Below, piece by piece: positions 5,849 to 13,354 of a stretch of DNA of 15,759 nucleotides. The notes below the pieces were generated by a model, which ran no database searches, was not told where the DNA came from, and was given only the letters and a program-made list of their open reading frames with translations. Made by a program: the position numbers and the translations under genes. Positions within the stretch are counted from its first letter, which is position 1. Every line of letters begins with the position of its first letter. Source of the DNA: Micavibrio sp. UBA7689. Its GTDB lineage: Bacteria > Pseudomonadota > Alphaproteobacteria > Micavibrionales > Micavibrionaceae. Location of the stretch: contig DLGR01000021.1 in NCBI GenBank assembly GCA_002482805.1, positions 73,276-89,034 on the forward strand. Reading direction: 5' to 3'.

Positions 5849-7300
5849 TTATTCTTTGATTTTGGAATCCGTGGAGCGGCGGTTCATATGTTCGGTCAAC
5901 GTCATGTCGCCGCCTGCTGGGGTTTTGAGAACAGGCTCGGGTTTGGCTTGGCCTTGCAATCTTTTGGTTACACCGATTGCGCTTTGCACGGGGGCAAGCT
6001 CTTTGTCGCTCTGGCATAGTGTTGCGATCATATCGAGCGTGACTTTTTCACCTCTGCGGCGATGGTCGACGATATCATCGCCTAGTTTTTCCAAAGCATC
6101 CCAGTTTGTGGAATCCTTCGATCCTTCGAATTCCATGCGCGCGGCCTGCGCGGCGTTACGGCCCGATGCGAGCGCGGCATCGAAAGAACGTGCCGCAGCA
6201 TAAAGCGCGTTAGCGCACCATCCCAGAACCACACCTTCGGGCAAGGACTGGTTTTGTTTATGAGCGGCGGCCACCAAAGGCCATCCATTGTCTTCGCTGA
6301 CGGAAAGTACTAGCGCTTCGTCAAAAGCTTTAATCATAAGCTCAGCATGCAATGTCTGGTTATGTTCTTTGGGCGCATAGGCGTTGTAATGCGGCATGAG
6401 ATGTGCGGCTTCATTGGGAAGGACGCCGGTGATATCGCACACAAGGTGACCTGTCGCGCGGATATAAGAATCTTCGGCTGATACGATGGCGCTGCCCAGA
6501 ATGATTTCGCCGGGCTGGTTTCGCCACGCCATATCTTGGGCAGGTTGCGAAAACCCCCACCATTGGCGGATGCTGGTTTCATCGAATGTGTAACCGACTT
6601 CCAATGCCAATTGGCGCGCGTAATACAAGTATTTGATGCGTGTGGGTTTTAATTCAACCAGCTTCTGGAAGCCGAATTTCGCGGCTTCCATAGCGATCAC
6701 GAACGGATAATCTTGCGCTCTGCGTGAATGAACGGGGCGCAGGGAATCCATAGCGCGCTGGGCTGCCAGAACATCGATAGCATCTTCTTCACCCTGCAAT
6801 CCGCTCATGACCGCGGAGAAAACATCGGCTTGCAAATTCAGGCGCGCGAGGTTCATCGGCGAGCGTTTCGGGATCATCGGGCCTGATTTGAATTTGCTTT
6901 TATATTCTGGTCGTTTGCGTATATCGAGCAAATCGATTGCATGCCACGCATGGTGATATACCGCACGTCGTAAATCTTTGGGCGCTGCAAATTCATCCAT
7001 ATTGACGTTAATGATCGCCAGAATACTTTCGTTGGAGGCGAGGCCGAACATCTTTGTCTTGCGGTCGATGGCCAGCCCGAGGAAGCCGGTCAGATCGTGG
7101 TGTTTGTTCTTTTCCAGTATGTCGAGCGCTGTTCTTCCGGCGGGGTGTTTCATCATGCCGTGCTCCCCAAGTTTGACGACTTCGGCAAGCTTGCCCATCT
7201 GGTGCGGCACGAACAAAAGTTCCACATCCGGATACAGATCTTGAACCTGTTTCGCGGCGAGTGAACAAATGTCCTGCAATATGTCGGTTTTTATAGTCAT
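5849..7300 (-). CDS. Unrecognised 483-residue protein, possible decayed zincin motif
   Basis: I do not recognise this protein. It has no signal peptide or membrane segment and looks like a soluble cytoplasmic protein with a polar, disordered-looking C-terminus from about residue 450. One stretch is suggestive: a hydrophobic strand ILAIINVN (93-100), then R-R-A-V-Y-H-H-A-W-H-A-I-D (111-123), and about 35 residues later NLQADVFSAVM (155-165). This order resembles ImmA/IrrE-like and related zincins, where a strand is followed by HExxH and later by E-x-x-A-D-x-F. Here the catalytic Glu would be H117 and the third ligand N155, while H116 and H120 remain. The middle has many Trp, Tyr and His residues (QWWGF 246-250). 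It stands alone between convergent and divergent neighbours. No good Shine-Dalgarno precedes ATG 7300. Reality as a gene is secure; function is open. Confidence 0.85.
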   Translation of the reverse strand: MTIKTDILQDICSLAAKQVQDLYPDVELLFVPHQMGKLAEVVKLGEHGMMKHPAGRTALDILEKNKHHDLTGFLGLAIDRKTKMFGLASNESILAIINVNMDEFAAPKDLRRAVYHHAWHAIDLLDIRKRPEYKSKFKSGPMIPKRSPMNLARLNLQADVFSAVMSGLQGEEDAIDVLAAQRAMDSLRPVHSRRAQDYPFVIAMEAAKFGFQKLVELKPTRIKYLYYARQLALEVGYTFDETSIRQWWGFSQPAQDMAWRNQPGEIILGSAIVSAEDSYIRATGHLVCDITGVLPNEAAHLMPHYNAYAPKEHNQTLHAELMIKAFDEALVLSVSEDNGWPLVAAAHKQNQSLPEGVVLGWCANALYAAARSFDAALASGRNAAQAARMEFEGSKDSTNWDALEKLGDDIVDHRRRGEKVTLDMIATLCQSDKELAPVQSAIGVTKRLQGQAKPEPVLKTPAGGDMTLTEHMNRRSTDSKIKE

Positions 7301-7329
7301 AACTATTAGATAGACCCCTTTTGCGTCCT

Positions 7330-7341
7330 CTAAAATTTTAG
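7330..7341. repeat. 12-bp perfect palindrome in the fabI upstream region
   Basis: CTAAAATTTTAG reads the same on both strands and lies 29 bp upstream of the 7300 start and about 120 bp before fabI. It could be an operator or simply AT-rich promoter sequence. The rest of the 161-bp gap has no promoter I would defend. Confidence 0.35.
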
Positions 7342-7461
7342 GCTTTTTAGGTTAAGAAAGGTTCAACAGCGGGCCTGTTTTGGCGGTTCACAGCCGCTTA
7401 GGGGCTGGACGTCTGGTCCGAAAAGTGTAGGATGCAAGTCATTATAAGGACTGAGAGAACT

Positions 7462-8319
7462 ATGACGGATACGGCAAAAAACTGGTTGGCGGGTAAAAAA
7501 GGCGTGATTATGGGGGTCGCAAATGACCGTTCCATAGCTTGGGGTATCTCCAAGGCGGCGCACGATGCGGGGGCCGAACTGGCTTTCACGTATCAGGGCG
7601 AAGCGCTCGAAAAGCGGGTAAAACCGCTGGCGGAAAGCATTGGTTCTACCATCGTGTTGCCGTGCGACGTGACCAACATGGATTCCGTCGAACAGGTTTT
7701 CAAAACCATCGGCGAGAAGTGGGGTAAGATTGATTTCGTCGTTCACGCCATCGCGTTCTCCGACAAGAACGAACTGGATGGTTTGTATCTCGACACGACA
7801 CGCGAGAACTTTCTCAAAACCATGGACATCTCCGTTTACTCCTTCACGGCCGTTGCGCAAAAAGCCGCGCCTCTGATGAATGACGGTGGTTCCCTCGTAA
7901 CGCTGACCTATTACGGCGCGGAACGCGTGATGCCACATTACAATGTTATGGGTGTTGCAAAGGCCGCATTGGAAGCGTCCGTGCGTTATCTTGCCAACGA
8001 TCTTGGCCCGCGCGGTATCCGCGTAAACGCTATCTCCGCAGGTCCCATCAAAACACTGGCCGCTTCGGGTATCGGCGATTTCCGCTATATCTTGAAATGG
8101 AACGAACTCAATTCCCCTCTGCGCCGCAACGTCACCATCGATGATGTGGGCCGTTCGGGATTGTTCCTATTGTCTGATTTAAGTTCGGGTGTGACGGGCG
8201 AAGTCCTGCATGTGGATTCCGGTTATCACACAGTGGGCATGTGCTCGGTTGAATCTGCGGGCGAAACCGCCGAACTTCTGCGCTCCATCGCGCCGAAGGA
8301 TGAAGACAAAGCGGCGTAG
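7462..8319 (+). CDS. fabI: Enoyl-[acyl-carrier-protein] reductase (NADH), FabI
   Basis: Cytoplasmic short-chain dehydrogenase that reduces the trans-2-enoyl-ACP double bond, the last step of each type II fatty acid elongation cycle and the target of triclosan-type inhibitors. The 285 residues show the NAD-binding start KKGVIMGVANDRSIAWG (12-28), CDVTN (68-72), HAIAFS (95-100), and the FabI-type catalytic pair Y150/Y160 and K167 with Y-x6-K spacing in HYNVMGVAK, followed by RVNAISAGPIKTLAASGI. The C-terminus runs about 20 residues past the usual end and is polar. I chose ATG 7462, preceded by AAGGACTGAGAG, over in-frame ATG 7432, which would add ten residues unlike the family. aroC starts 2 bp after its stop, so the two are cotranscribed. 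Its promoter must lie in 7301-7461. Confidence 0.96.
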   Translation: MTDTAKNWLAGKKGVIMGVANDRSIAWGISKAAHDAGAELAFTYQGEALEKRVKPLAESIGSTIVLPCDVTNMDSVEQVFKTIGEKWGKIDFVVHAIAFSDKNELDGLYLDTTRENFLKTMDISVYSFTAVAQKAAPLMNDGGSLVTLTYYGAERVMPHYNVMGVAKAALEASVRYLANDLGPRGIRVNAISAGPIKTLAASGIGDFRYILKWNELNSPLRRNVTIDDVGRSGLFLLSDLSSGVTGEVLHVDSGYHTVGMCSVESAGETAELLRSIAPKDEDKAA

Positions 8320-8321
8320 CC

Positions 8322-9401
8322 ATGTCAGGCAACCGTTTCGGAACATTGTTTCAATACCAGACCTTCGGTGAAAGCCACGGCGTTGCCATAGGCGCTATCG
8401 TCGATGGTGTTCCGCCGCGTATTATGCTCTCCGAGGTCGATATTCAGAAATATCTCGATAAACGAAAACCTGGACAGAGCCGTCACACGACGCAGCGTCA
8501 GGAGCCCGATACCGTGCGCATTTTGTCCGGTGTGTTCGAAGGCATGACGACGGGTGCGCCCATCGGTCTTCTCATTGAGAATGTCGATGCGCGTTCGAAA
8601 GATTACCGCGATATCGCCGCGAAATATCGCCCGGGTCACGCAGACTTTACCTACGATGCCAAATATGGCATCCGCGATTATCGCGGTGGCGGCAGATCTT
8701 CCGCCCGTGAAACCGCTATGCGCGTTGCCGCAGGGGCCATTGCCCGCAAAATTTTAGAGAACGCGCTGGGTAATGTGCAAATTCGCGGCGCGGTGGTGCA
8801 GGTGGGTCCTCATCAAATCAACCGTGCGAATTGGGATTGGAATCAGGTGGATCAAAACCCGTTCTGGTCGCCCGATGCCGCTGCCGTTGCAACATTCGAA
8901 GAATTTCTGGATGGCAAACGCAAAAGCGGTTCCTCCGCAGGCGCGATTGTTGAGATCGTCGCCAGCGGTATTCCAGCAGGCCTCGGCGCGCCCGTGTACG
9001 ACAAGCTGGATTCTGATTTGGCCAAGGCCATGATGTCCATCAATGCCGTGAAGGGCGTGGAAATTGGCGCAGGCTTTGAATCCGTTTTGCTGGGCGGTGA
9101 AGAAAACGCCGATGAAATCCGTATGAAAGACGGCAAGGCCGTATTCCAATCCAATAATGCCGGCGGCATTCTCGGTGGCATTTCGACAGGGCAGGATATT
9201 GTTTGCCGCGTGGCGTTCAAACCGACATCGTCAATCCTCACGCCCGTCAAAACCATCGACAATCAGGGCAATGAAACCGACATTGTCACCAAAGGTCGCC
9301 ATGACCCGTGCGTAGGTTTGCGTGGTACGCCTGTTGCGGAGGCAATGATGGCTTGCGTTCTCGCCGACCACTGGCTTCGCCACAAGGCTCAAAATTTATA
9401 A
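8322..9401 (+). CDS. aroC: Chorismate synthase
   Basis: Converts 5-enolpyruvylshikimate 3-phosphate to chorismate, the last shikimate-pathway step, using reduced FMN. The 359-residue length is normal for the family. All three family signatures are visible: FGESHGVAIGAIVDG (15-29, with active-site H19), YRPGHADFTYDAKYGIRDY then RGGGRSSARETAMRVAAGA (about 106-143, with the second active-site His), and RHDPCVGLRGTPVAEAMMA near the C-terminus. The start lies 2 bp after the fabI stop with no separate strong Shine-Dalgarno, so translation is probably coupled to fabI. It is followed 14 bp later by the DUF4189 gene. Pairing with fabI matches the arrangement known from several alphaproteobacteria. Confidence 0.97.
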   Translation: MSGNRFGTLFQYQTFGESHGVAIGAIVDGVPPRIMLSEVDIQKYLDKRKPGQSRHTTQRQEPDTVRILSGVFEGMTTGAPIGLLIENVDARSKDYRDIAAKYRPGHADFTYDAKYGIRDYRGGGRSSARETAMRVAAGAIARKILENALGNVQIRGAVVQVGPHQINRANWDWNQVDQNPFWSPDAAAVATFEEFLDGKRKSGSSAGAIVEIVASGIPAGLGAPVYDKLDSDLAKAMMSINAVKGVEIGAGFESVLLGGEENADEIRMKDGKAVFQSNNAGGILGGISTGQDIVCRVAFKPTSSILTPVKTIDNQGNETDIVTKGRHDPCVGLRGTPVAEAMMACVLADHWLRHKAQNL

Positions 9402-9402
9402 A

Positions 9403-9408
9403 AAGGAG
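9403..9408 (+). promoter_or_regulatory. Shine-Dalgarno for the DUF4189 gene
   Basis: AAGGAG lies seven bases before ATG 9416. It fixes the start there, since an in-frame upstream extension into aroC would remove the signal peptide from the N-terminus. Confidence 0.7.
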
Positions 9409-9415
9409 AAAAGAC

Positions 9416-9886
9416 ATGAGAATGTTCGCTGTAATGATGATGGTTCTTATGTACTTACCCACTCAAGCTTTCGCTGTTGATCCCATTCCGAACACGCCGA
9501 CGATCGCCACGCCGCAGCCCGAATTTCCCAAAACCCCACAATATGCCGCGATAGCGGTTTCACCCAAGACACTGGACTATGGCACCAGTCAGAATATGGC
9601 ATCGCAAATCGAAGCGCAGGACGCGGCCAAAAAACAATGCACCAACGGGCATTCAAAGGCCATGGATTGCCAGATCACGGTTTATTTTTACGATGCGTGC
9701 GGCGCAGTTGCTGTAAAGCCGAAAGGCGATGTCGGCTTGAATATGGGTATGAAGAGCGATCGTGGCGGAGCCTATGGTGCGGATTGGGGCAAAACCCAAT
9801 CGTCTGCCGAACGCAAAGCTCTGAAGATATGCGAGAACATAGCGCCATCGGGATGCAGAATAGCCAAATCATTTTGCTCGCGATAA
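9416..9886 (+). CDS. Secreted DUF4189-domain protein
   Basis: A 156-residue exported protein. Residues 1-20 (MRMFAVMMMVLMYLPTQAFA) form a Sec signal peptide with a good A-F-A cleavage site, leaving a proline-rich stretch (about 21-42). The remainder fits the DUF4189 pattern: YAAIAVSPKTLDYG, then A-K-K-Q-C, DCQITVYFYDACGAVAV, a variable glycine-rich loop, a W-G-x-T segment and a final helix with KICE. Six cysteines in the mature protein probably form disulphides in the periplasm. The domain has no established enzymatic role. It sits 14 bp after aroC and 6 bp before the M15 peptidase gene, so it is likely cotranscribed with both, which places it in an envelope setting with the dipeptidase. Confidence 0.85.
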   Translation: MRMFAVMMMVLMYLPTQAFAVDPIPNTPTIATPQPEFPKTPQYAAIAVSPKTLDYGTSQNMASQIEAQDAAKKQCTNGHSKAMDCQITVYFYDACGAVAVKPKGDVGLNMGMKSDRGGAYGADWGKTQSSAERKALKICENIAPSGCRIAKSFCSR

Positions 9887-9892
9887 CGTTTC

Positions 9893-10660
9893 ATGGAAAA
9901 AATCACGCCTGCTGATCTTATTCCTCTAAACGCTTTCGAACGACATTTTCCGATCAAAATACATCTGGCTTATGCAGATCGCGGATACGAACATAATCTG
10001 TTCAAAGGGCTTTATCACGATGATGCCAAAATCATGTGGGCCCACAAGAATTTTACGCCCGTGATCCTGCTTGCCGCACTGGTTTGTCAAAAACGCCATA
10101 AATGGACCCTCGAATTGTTCGATTGTCTGCGGCCCATAGAGGCGCAGGAGAGGATGGCTGTGCATGGATTTTCGCCCATGTTGGTATCAAGGCCCGGCAG
10201 TGGAGCACATCCGCGTGCCATGGCTGTCGATATCTGGCCACGCGATGAAAACGGAATTTCAGTGAATATGGGTACATCTTTTGATTTTTTTGCGAAAACG
10301 CCCGCGGACGATAATCCCGCGGGAAGAGGTTACACTAAATTTGACTGTGGCGAAGCCGAGCGCAAGATCATCCTTGAAAACCGTACCGCTCTTGAATCCG
10401 CTATGGTGGAAGCCGGTGTCGCTGTAGGGAAGAAAATATTGCCCCTGCCTGTGGAGTGGTGGGACTTCCGTTTTTTTCCTGAACATTTCAATCGCTTCGC
10501 GCCGCTGTCTGAGATCGACTTGGAGCCATATCAGAGATTGATCGCCCCGGATATAAAAGTCATGAATGAAATCCTGCATGGTAACTATACTCCTGTGATG
10601 GCGGACCTGATCGAAAAAATTGCCACCGAAACAAACGCCTTATTTAAAAAACTATTTTAA
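9893..10660 (+). CDS. D-Ala-D-Ala dipeptidase-like protein (peptidase M15, VanX/DdpX type)
   Basis: Members of this family hydrolyse free D-alanyl-D-alanine, in peptidoglycan dipeptide salvage or glycopeptide resistance. No signal peptide is visible, so it is cytoplasmic, as in VanX. The 255 residues show an AYADRGYEHNLFKG start (26-39), the substrate-side FDCLRP (76-81), and the zinc segment S-G-A-H-P-R-A-M-A-V-D (103-113) giving ligands H106 and D113. The second active-site segment is VEWWDFRFF (187-195): catalytic E188 is kept, but the third zinc ligand, His in VanX (EWWH), is D191 here. Asp can bind zinc, so it may be active with changed properties or a different metal. The gene starts 6 bp after the DUF4189 stop without a clear Shine-Dalgarno and is probably translationally coupled. 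No vancomycin-resistance genes are near. Confidence 0.85.
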   Translation: MEKITPADLIPLNAFERHFPIKIHLAYADRGYEHNLFKGLYHDDAKIMWAHKNFTPVILLAALVCQKRHKWTLELFDCLRPIEAQERMAVHGFSPMLVSRPGSGAHPRAMAVDIWPRDENGISVNMGTSFDFFAKTPADDNPAGRGYTKFDCGEAERKIILENRTALESAMVEAGVAVGKKILPLPVEWWDFRFFPEHFNRFAPLSEIDLEPYQRLIAPDIKVMNEILHGNYTPVMADLIEKIATETNALFKKLF

Positions 10661-10686
10661 CTATTCTATCCCTTTTGGCTGTGCCA

Positions 10687-10707
10687 CACAGGCTACCCTG
10701 TGGTTTT
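10687..10707 (+). terminator. Weak candidate terminator after the M15 gene
   Basis: A 6-bp stem CACAGG / CCTGTG with loop CTAC is followed by GTTTT. It lies 26 bp after the stop at 10660 and before sppA. The stem is short and the T run is only four, so this is tentative. Confidence 0.3.
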
Positions 10708-10764
10708 CGGTCATGGGAAACACATATACCTCTGATAAACGTGTGAAATTCGGTATGGTTCCGT

Positions 10765-10770
10765 TAAAAT
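10765..10770 (+). promoter_or_regulatory. Weak candidate -10 box for sppA
   Basis: TAAAAT is one base from consensus, with TGTGAA (10742-10747) as a poor -35 after a 17 bp spacer. It would place transcription start about 50 bp before the sppA ATG. Confidence 0.3.
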
Positions 10771-10780
10771 GCCACGTGAC

Positions 10781-10801
10781 TTTAATCGTTAACAGATTAA
10801 A
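10781..10801. repeat. Inverted repeat upstream of sppA
   Basis: Perfect 7-bp arms TTTAATC (10781-10787) and GATTAAA (10795-10801) flank GTTAACA. The element ends 27 bp before the sppA start and just after the candidate -10. It could be an operator or a small 5' leader hairpin. Confidence 0.4.
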
Positions 10802-10828
10802 ATCGGAGCATTCAAAAAGGCAGGTTTC

Positions 10829-12670
10829 ATGAGACGTCGTATCGGTTCCTATTTTTACAAATCCGCTCCCCGAAAATCGGATATTTCGAAAGCGCGCTGG
10901 AACATAAGGCGCATCATCGGCCATACGATCCGCAAGACCTGCACCGTCATCGGCGGAATTATTTTGTTTTTCTGTGTGATGGGTACGATCTCGCTTTTTT
11001 CTTATGAAGGAAAGAAGAAGGCGATTTTGCCCGATGATATGATTCTCGTGCTCAATGTAACAGACCCGATCGGAGAAACGGAGCATGCACGCTCACTGGC
11101 CGATCCATTCGCAGCTGCTGGCATCACCATCGGGGATTTGATTGCGACCATCGATCAGGCATCTATCGATCCGCGCGTGCGCGGTCTTCTGGTTTCTTTG
11201 GATCAAGGAGGTATGGAACTCGCACATATTCAAGAACTCCGTGTGGCGATCAAACGTTTTCGTGTCAGCGGCAAATTCGCGCATGTTTATACAGCGTCTT
11301 TTGCGGATGCCGGAAGCGGTATCGGCGCCTATTATCTGGCATCGGCGTTCGATGAAATATGGATGCAGCCCGTGGGCATGGTGACTATCACGGGCCTTTC
11401 GATGGAAATGCCTTTTGCGCGCGCTGCCCTAGATAAAATAGGTGCTAAGCCCGAATTCCTTCACCGCGAAGAATATAAGTCTGCGATGGAATCGTTCACC
11501 AATGAGCGTATGTCCGAACCCAACCGTGAGATGATGCAATCGATCTTGGAAAGCCTTTCGGGGCAGATCGCGCGCGATATTGTGGTTGATCGCAAAATTC
11601 CTGCATCCATTTTAGAGGCCAATTTAAACAAAGGTCTGGTCACGGGCAAAGATGCGCTAACGGCAGGACTCATCACACGTCTCGATTATTCGGATGTTAT
11701 GCTCGATGAAGTGCAAAAACGTATCACCAACAAAAAGAACGATGAAGATTTGCCCTTGGTAGCGCTGGAAGATTATTTTGCCGGCATTAGTACGTCGATG
11801 GGCAACAAAGGCCCTCAAGTCGCATTGGTGCGCATTGCGGGCGAAATCATTCCCGGTGCCGATCCCGAGCCTGGTTTCGCGACCAGCGATTACATTGCCG
11901 ATGCCATTAACGAAGCAAGTGAGAACGACGATATCAAGGCCATAGTCGTCCGTGTCGATTCACCGGGCGGATCGCCGACCGCGTCCGAAACGATCCGCCG
12001 CGCTATCGTTCATGCCAAAGAGAAAGGCAAGAAGATTATCGTTTCGATGGGGCCGCTCGCGGCTTCGGGCGGTTACTGGGTGACGGTCGATGCGGACAAG
12101 ATTTACGCACTTCCTACCACGCTGACGGGCTCCATCGGCGTCATCATGGGCAAATTCGAAGTGAGCGAGATGTGGAAAAAGATCGGCATCAACTGGGGTG
12201 GCATGAAGTGGGGTGAAAACGCACAGATATGGTCGCCCAACGTGCCGCTGAAGGATTCTGAACGCGCCGCACTGGAAGTCGCCATCGATGACACCTACGC
12301 TTCCTTTATCGAACGGGTGGCAAAAGGCCGCAAAATGGACCCCGCCAAAGTGCGCACCATTGCCAAGGGCCGCGCATGGACGGGATTGCAGGCAAAAGAA
12401 AACGGCTTGATAGATGACCTCGGCGGACTTGACGTTGCGCTGGATTACACGGCCTCACTCGTAGGACAACGCGACCGCACCCAGCTCGACATCCATATCA
12501 TTCCCGAACCGCTCACACCGATAGAACAATTGATGCATATGATGGGCCAGCAGGTTTTCTTCCAGAACTGGCTTGGGGATACGGTGATGGGGGACATGTT
12601 CCGCCGTGTAGAAACGATTCAACGCAGCGGTTTAACACAAGCTTATGATCCTGACTTACACGTGCGCTGA
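10829..12670 (+). CDS. sppA: Signal peptide peptidase SppA, two-domain (67K) type
   Basis: Inner-membrane serine protease with its catalytic domains on the periplasmic side, which degrades signal peptides left after secretion. The 613 residues match the long E. coli-type form. A basic cytoplasmic N-terminus (1-38) precedes one membrane helix (about 39-59, VIGGIILFFCVMGTISLF). Two tandem ClpP/crotonase-like domains follow. The Ser/Lys dyad is split between them as in E. coli: K217 in HREEYKSAM of the first domain and S413 in LAASGGYW of the second, close to the E. coli positions K209 and S409. The oxyanion segment DSPGGSP is also present. ATG 10829 follows AAGGCAGG. Its end overlaps the convergent HAD gene by 15 bp. 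Cotranscription with the upstream M15 gene is unlikely given the 168-bp gap. Confidence 0.94.
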   Translation: MRRRIGSYFYKSAPRKSDISKARWNIRRIIGHTIRKTCTVIGGIILFFCVMGTISLFSYEGKKKAILPDDMILVLNVTDPIGETEHARSLADPFAAAGITIGDLIATIDQASIDPRVRGLLVSLDQGGMELAHIQELRVAIKRFRVSGKFAHVYTASFADAGSGIGAYYLASAFDEIWMQPVGMVTITGLSMEMPFARAALDKIGAKPEFLHREEYKSAMESFTNERMSEPNREMMQSILESLSGQIARDIVVDRKIPASILEANLNKGLVTGKDALTAGLITRLDYSDVMLDEVQKRITNKKNDEDLPLVALEDYFAGISTSMGNKGPQVALVRIAGEIIPGADPEPGFATSDYIADAINEASENDDIKAIVVRVDSPGGSPTASETIRRAIVHAKEKGKKIIVSMGPLAASGGYWVTVDADKIYALPTTLTGSIGVIMGKFEVSEMWKKIGINWGGMKWGENAQIWSPNVPLKDSERAALEVAIDDTYASFIERVAKGRKMDPAKVRTIAKGRAWTGLQAKENGLIDDLGGLDVALDYTASLVGQRDRTQLDIHIIPEPLTPIEQLMHMMGQQVFFQNWLGDTVMGDMFRRVETIQRSGLTQAYDPDLHVR

Positions 12671-13345
12671 CGGGCGGATGATCGGATAAATACGTCCCGC
12701 AAAATCAGTATAGTTCACAATGATGTGGTCGGGTGAATAACCCTTTTCGAACAAAGCCGCGACGCCTTTAACTCCGTATGAAAATGGAATGACCTTTGCG
12801 GGCAAAACCTGATCCGCGGCCACGGCGGCCAAAATATCTTTATGTCGATCACCGATATACCAAATGACGTCTTGCGCTGTCACAGGTTCCTTTATGCCTT
12901 TGAGGGCGCGTAGGAGAGGATCGGGATGGGGCTTCGACCATTGAATATCTTCGCGAAATACCTGCGTTTTAAAAAAACCATCCAGATTGAATTTGTTTAA
13001 TATGTCGTGGCCGTAGCCTTTGCCTAGTCCGTTGGAAACGATCCCAAGCGGAATGCCTTCGGCGCGAAATAAATTCAACAGCGCGTAAATTCCCGGACAG
13101 GGCTGGACGATCTGATCGACTTCACGGCGGCGAATTTTATGTAGTGCGCGGTGGACAAGCAAACGCGGCTTTTTGCCTTCATCGGCGGAAAAATCAGGGT
13201 GCGGCTTTTTGCGGTAAACCCATGAAGAGGCCTTGAACATGACATCGTCGATCACTTCGAGCGCGCCGAGGATGCGCGGGTTGATGTGGCGGACCGTGGT
13301 GCCGTCCATGTCGAACAGAACAATGGTGGGCCGTGCAATGTTCAT
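12656..13345 (-). CDS. HAD-superfamily phosphatase (phosphoglycolate phosphatase-like)
   Basis: A 229-residue cytoplasmic hydrolase of the haloacid dehalogenase superfamily. All four motifs are visible: DMDGT (D12 nucleophile, D14 acid/base), IVSNG (S104), SKPHPDP (K138) and IGDRHKD (D166 and D170, Mg binding). A helical cap of about 80 residues lies between motifs I and II and is basic and Arg/Lys-rich (KPHPDF, HRALHKIRRRE). Likely a small-molecule phosphatase of the Gph type; the substrate cannot be read from the sequence. The gene starts 9 bp after dxs and is probably its cotranscribed neighbour. In many relatives the gene after dxs is tlyA, which is absent here. The stop lies inside the end of sppA. 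Confidence 0.88.
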   Translation of the reverse strand: MNIARPTIVLFDMDGTTVRHINPRILGALEVIDDVMFKASSWVYRKKPHPDFSADEGKKPRLLVHRALHKIRRREVDQIVQPCPGIYALLNLFRAEGIPLGIVSNGLGKGYGHDILNKFNLDGFFKTQVFREDIQWSKPHPDPLLRALKGIKEPVTAQDVIWYIGDRHKDILAAVAADQVLPAKVIPFSYGVKGVAALFEKGYSPDHIIVNYTDFAGRIYPIIRPSAHV

Positions 13346-13354
13346 AATGAAATG

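Noticed and set aside
7380..7461. GC-rich leader before fabI with small hairpins such as GGAC-GTCTG-GTCC
   Set aside because: The stems are only 4-5 bp and match no riboswitch or RNA family I know; no basis for an RNA call.
7363..7938. 191-codon open frame on the minus strand upstream of and into fabI
   Set aside because: It overlaps the conserved FabI coding sequence out of frame and resembles a shadow frame.
9893..10660. Possible vancomycin-resistance cassette because of the VanX-like protein
   Set aside because: There is no VanH, VanA-type ligase, VanR or VanS nearby, and Gram-negative bacteria carry DdpX-like enzymes for dipeptide use.
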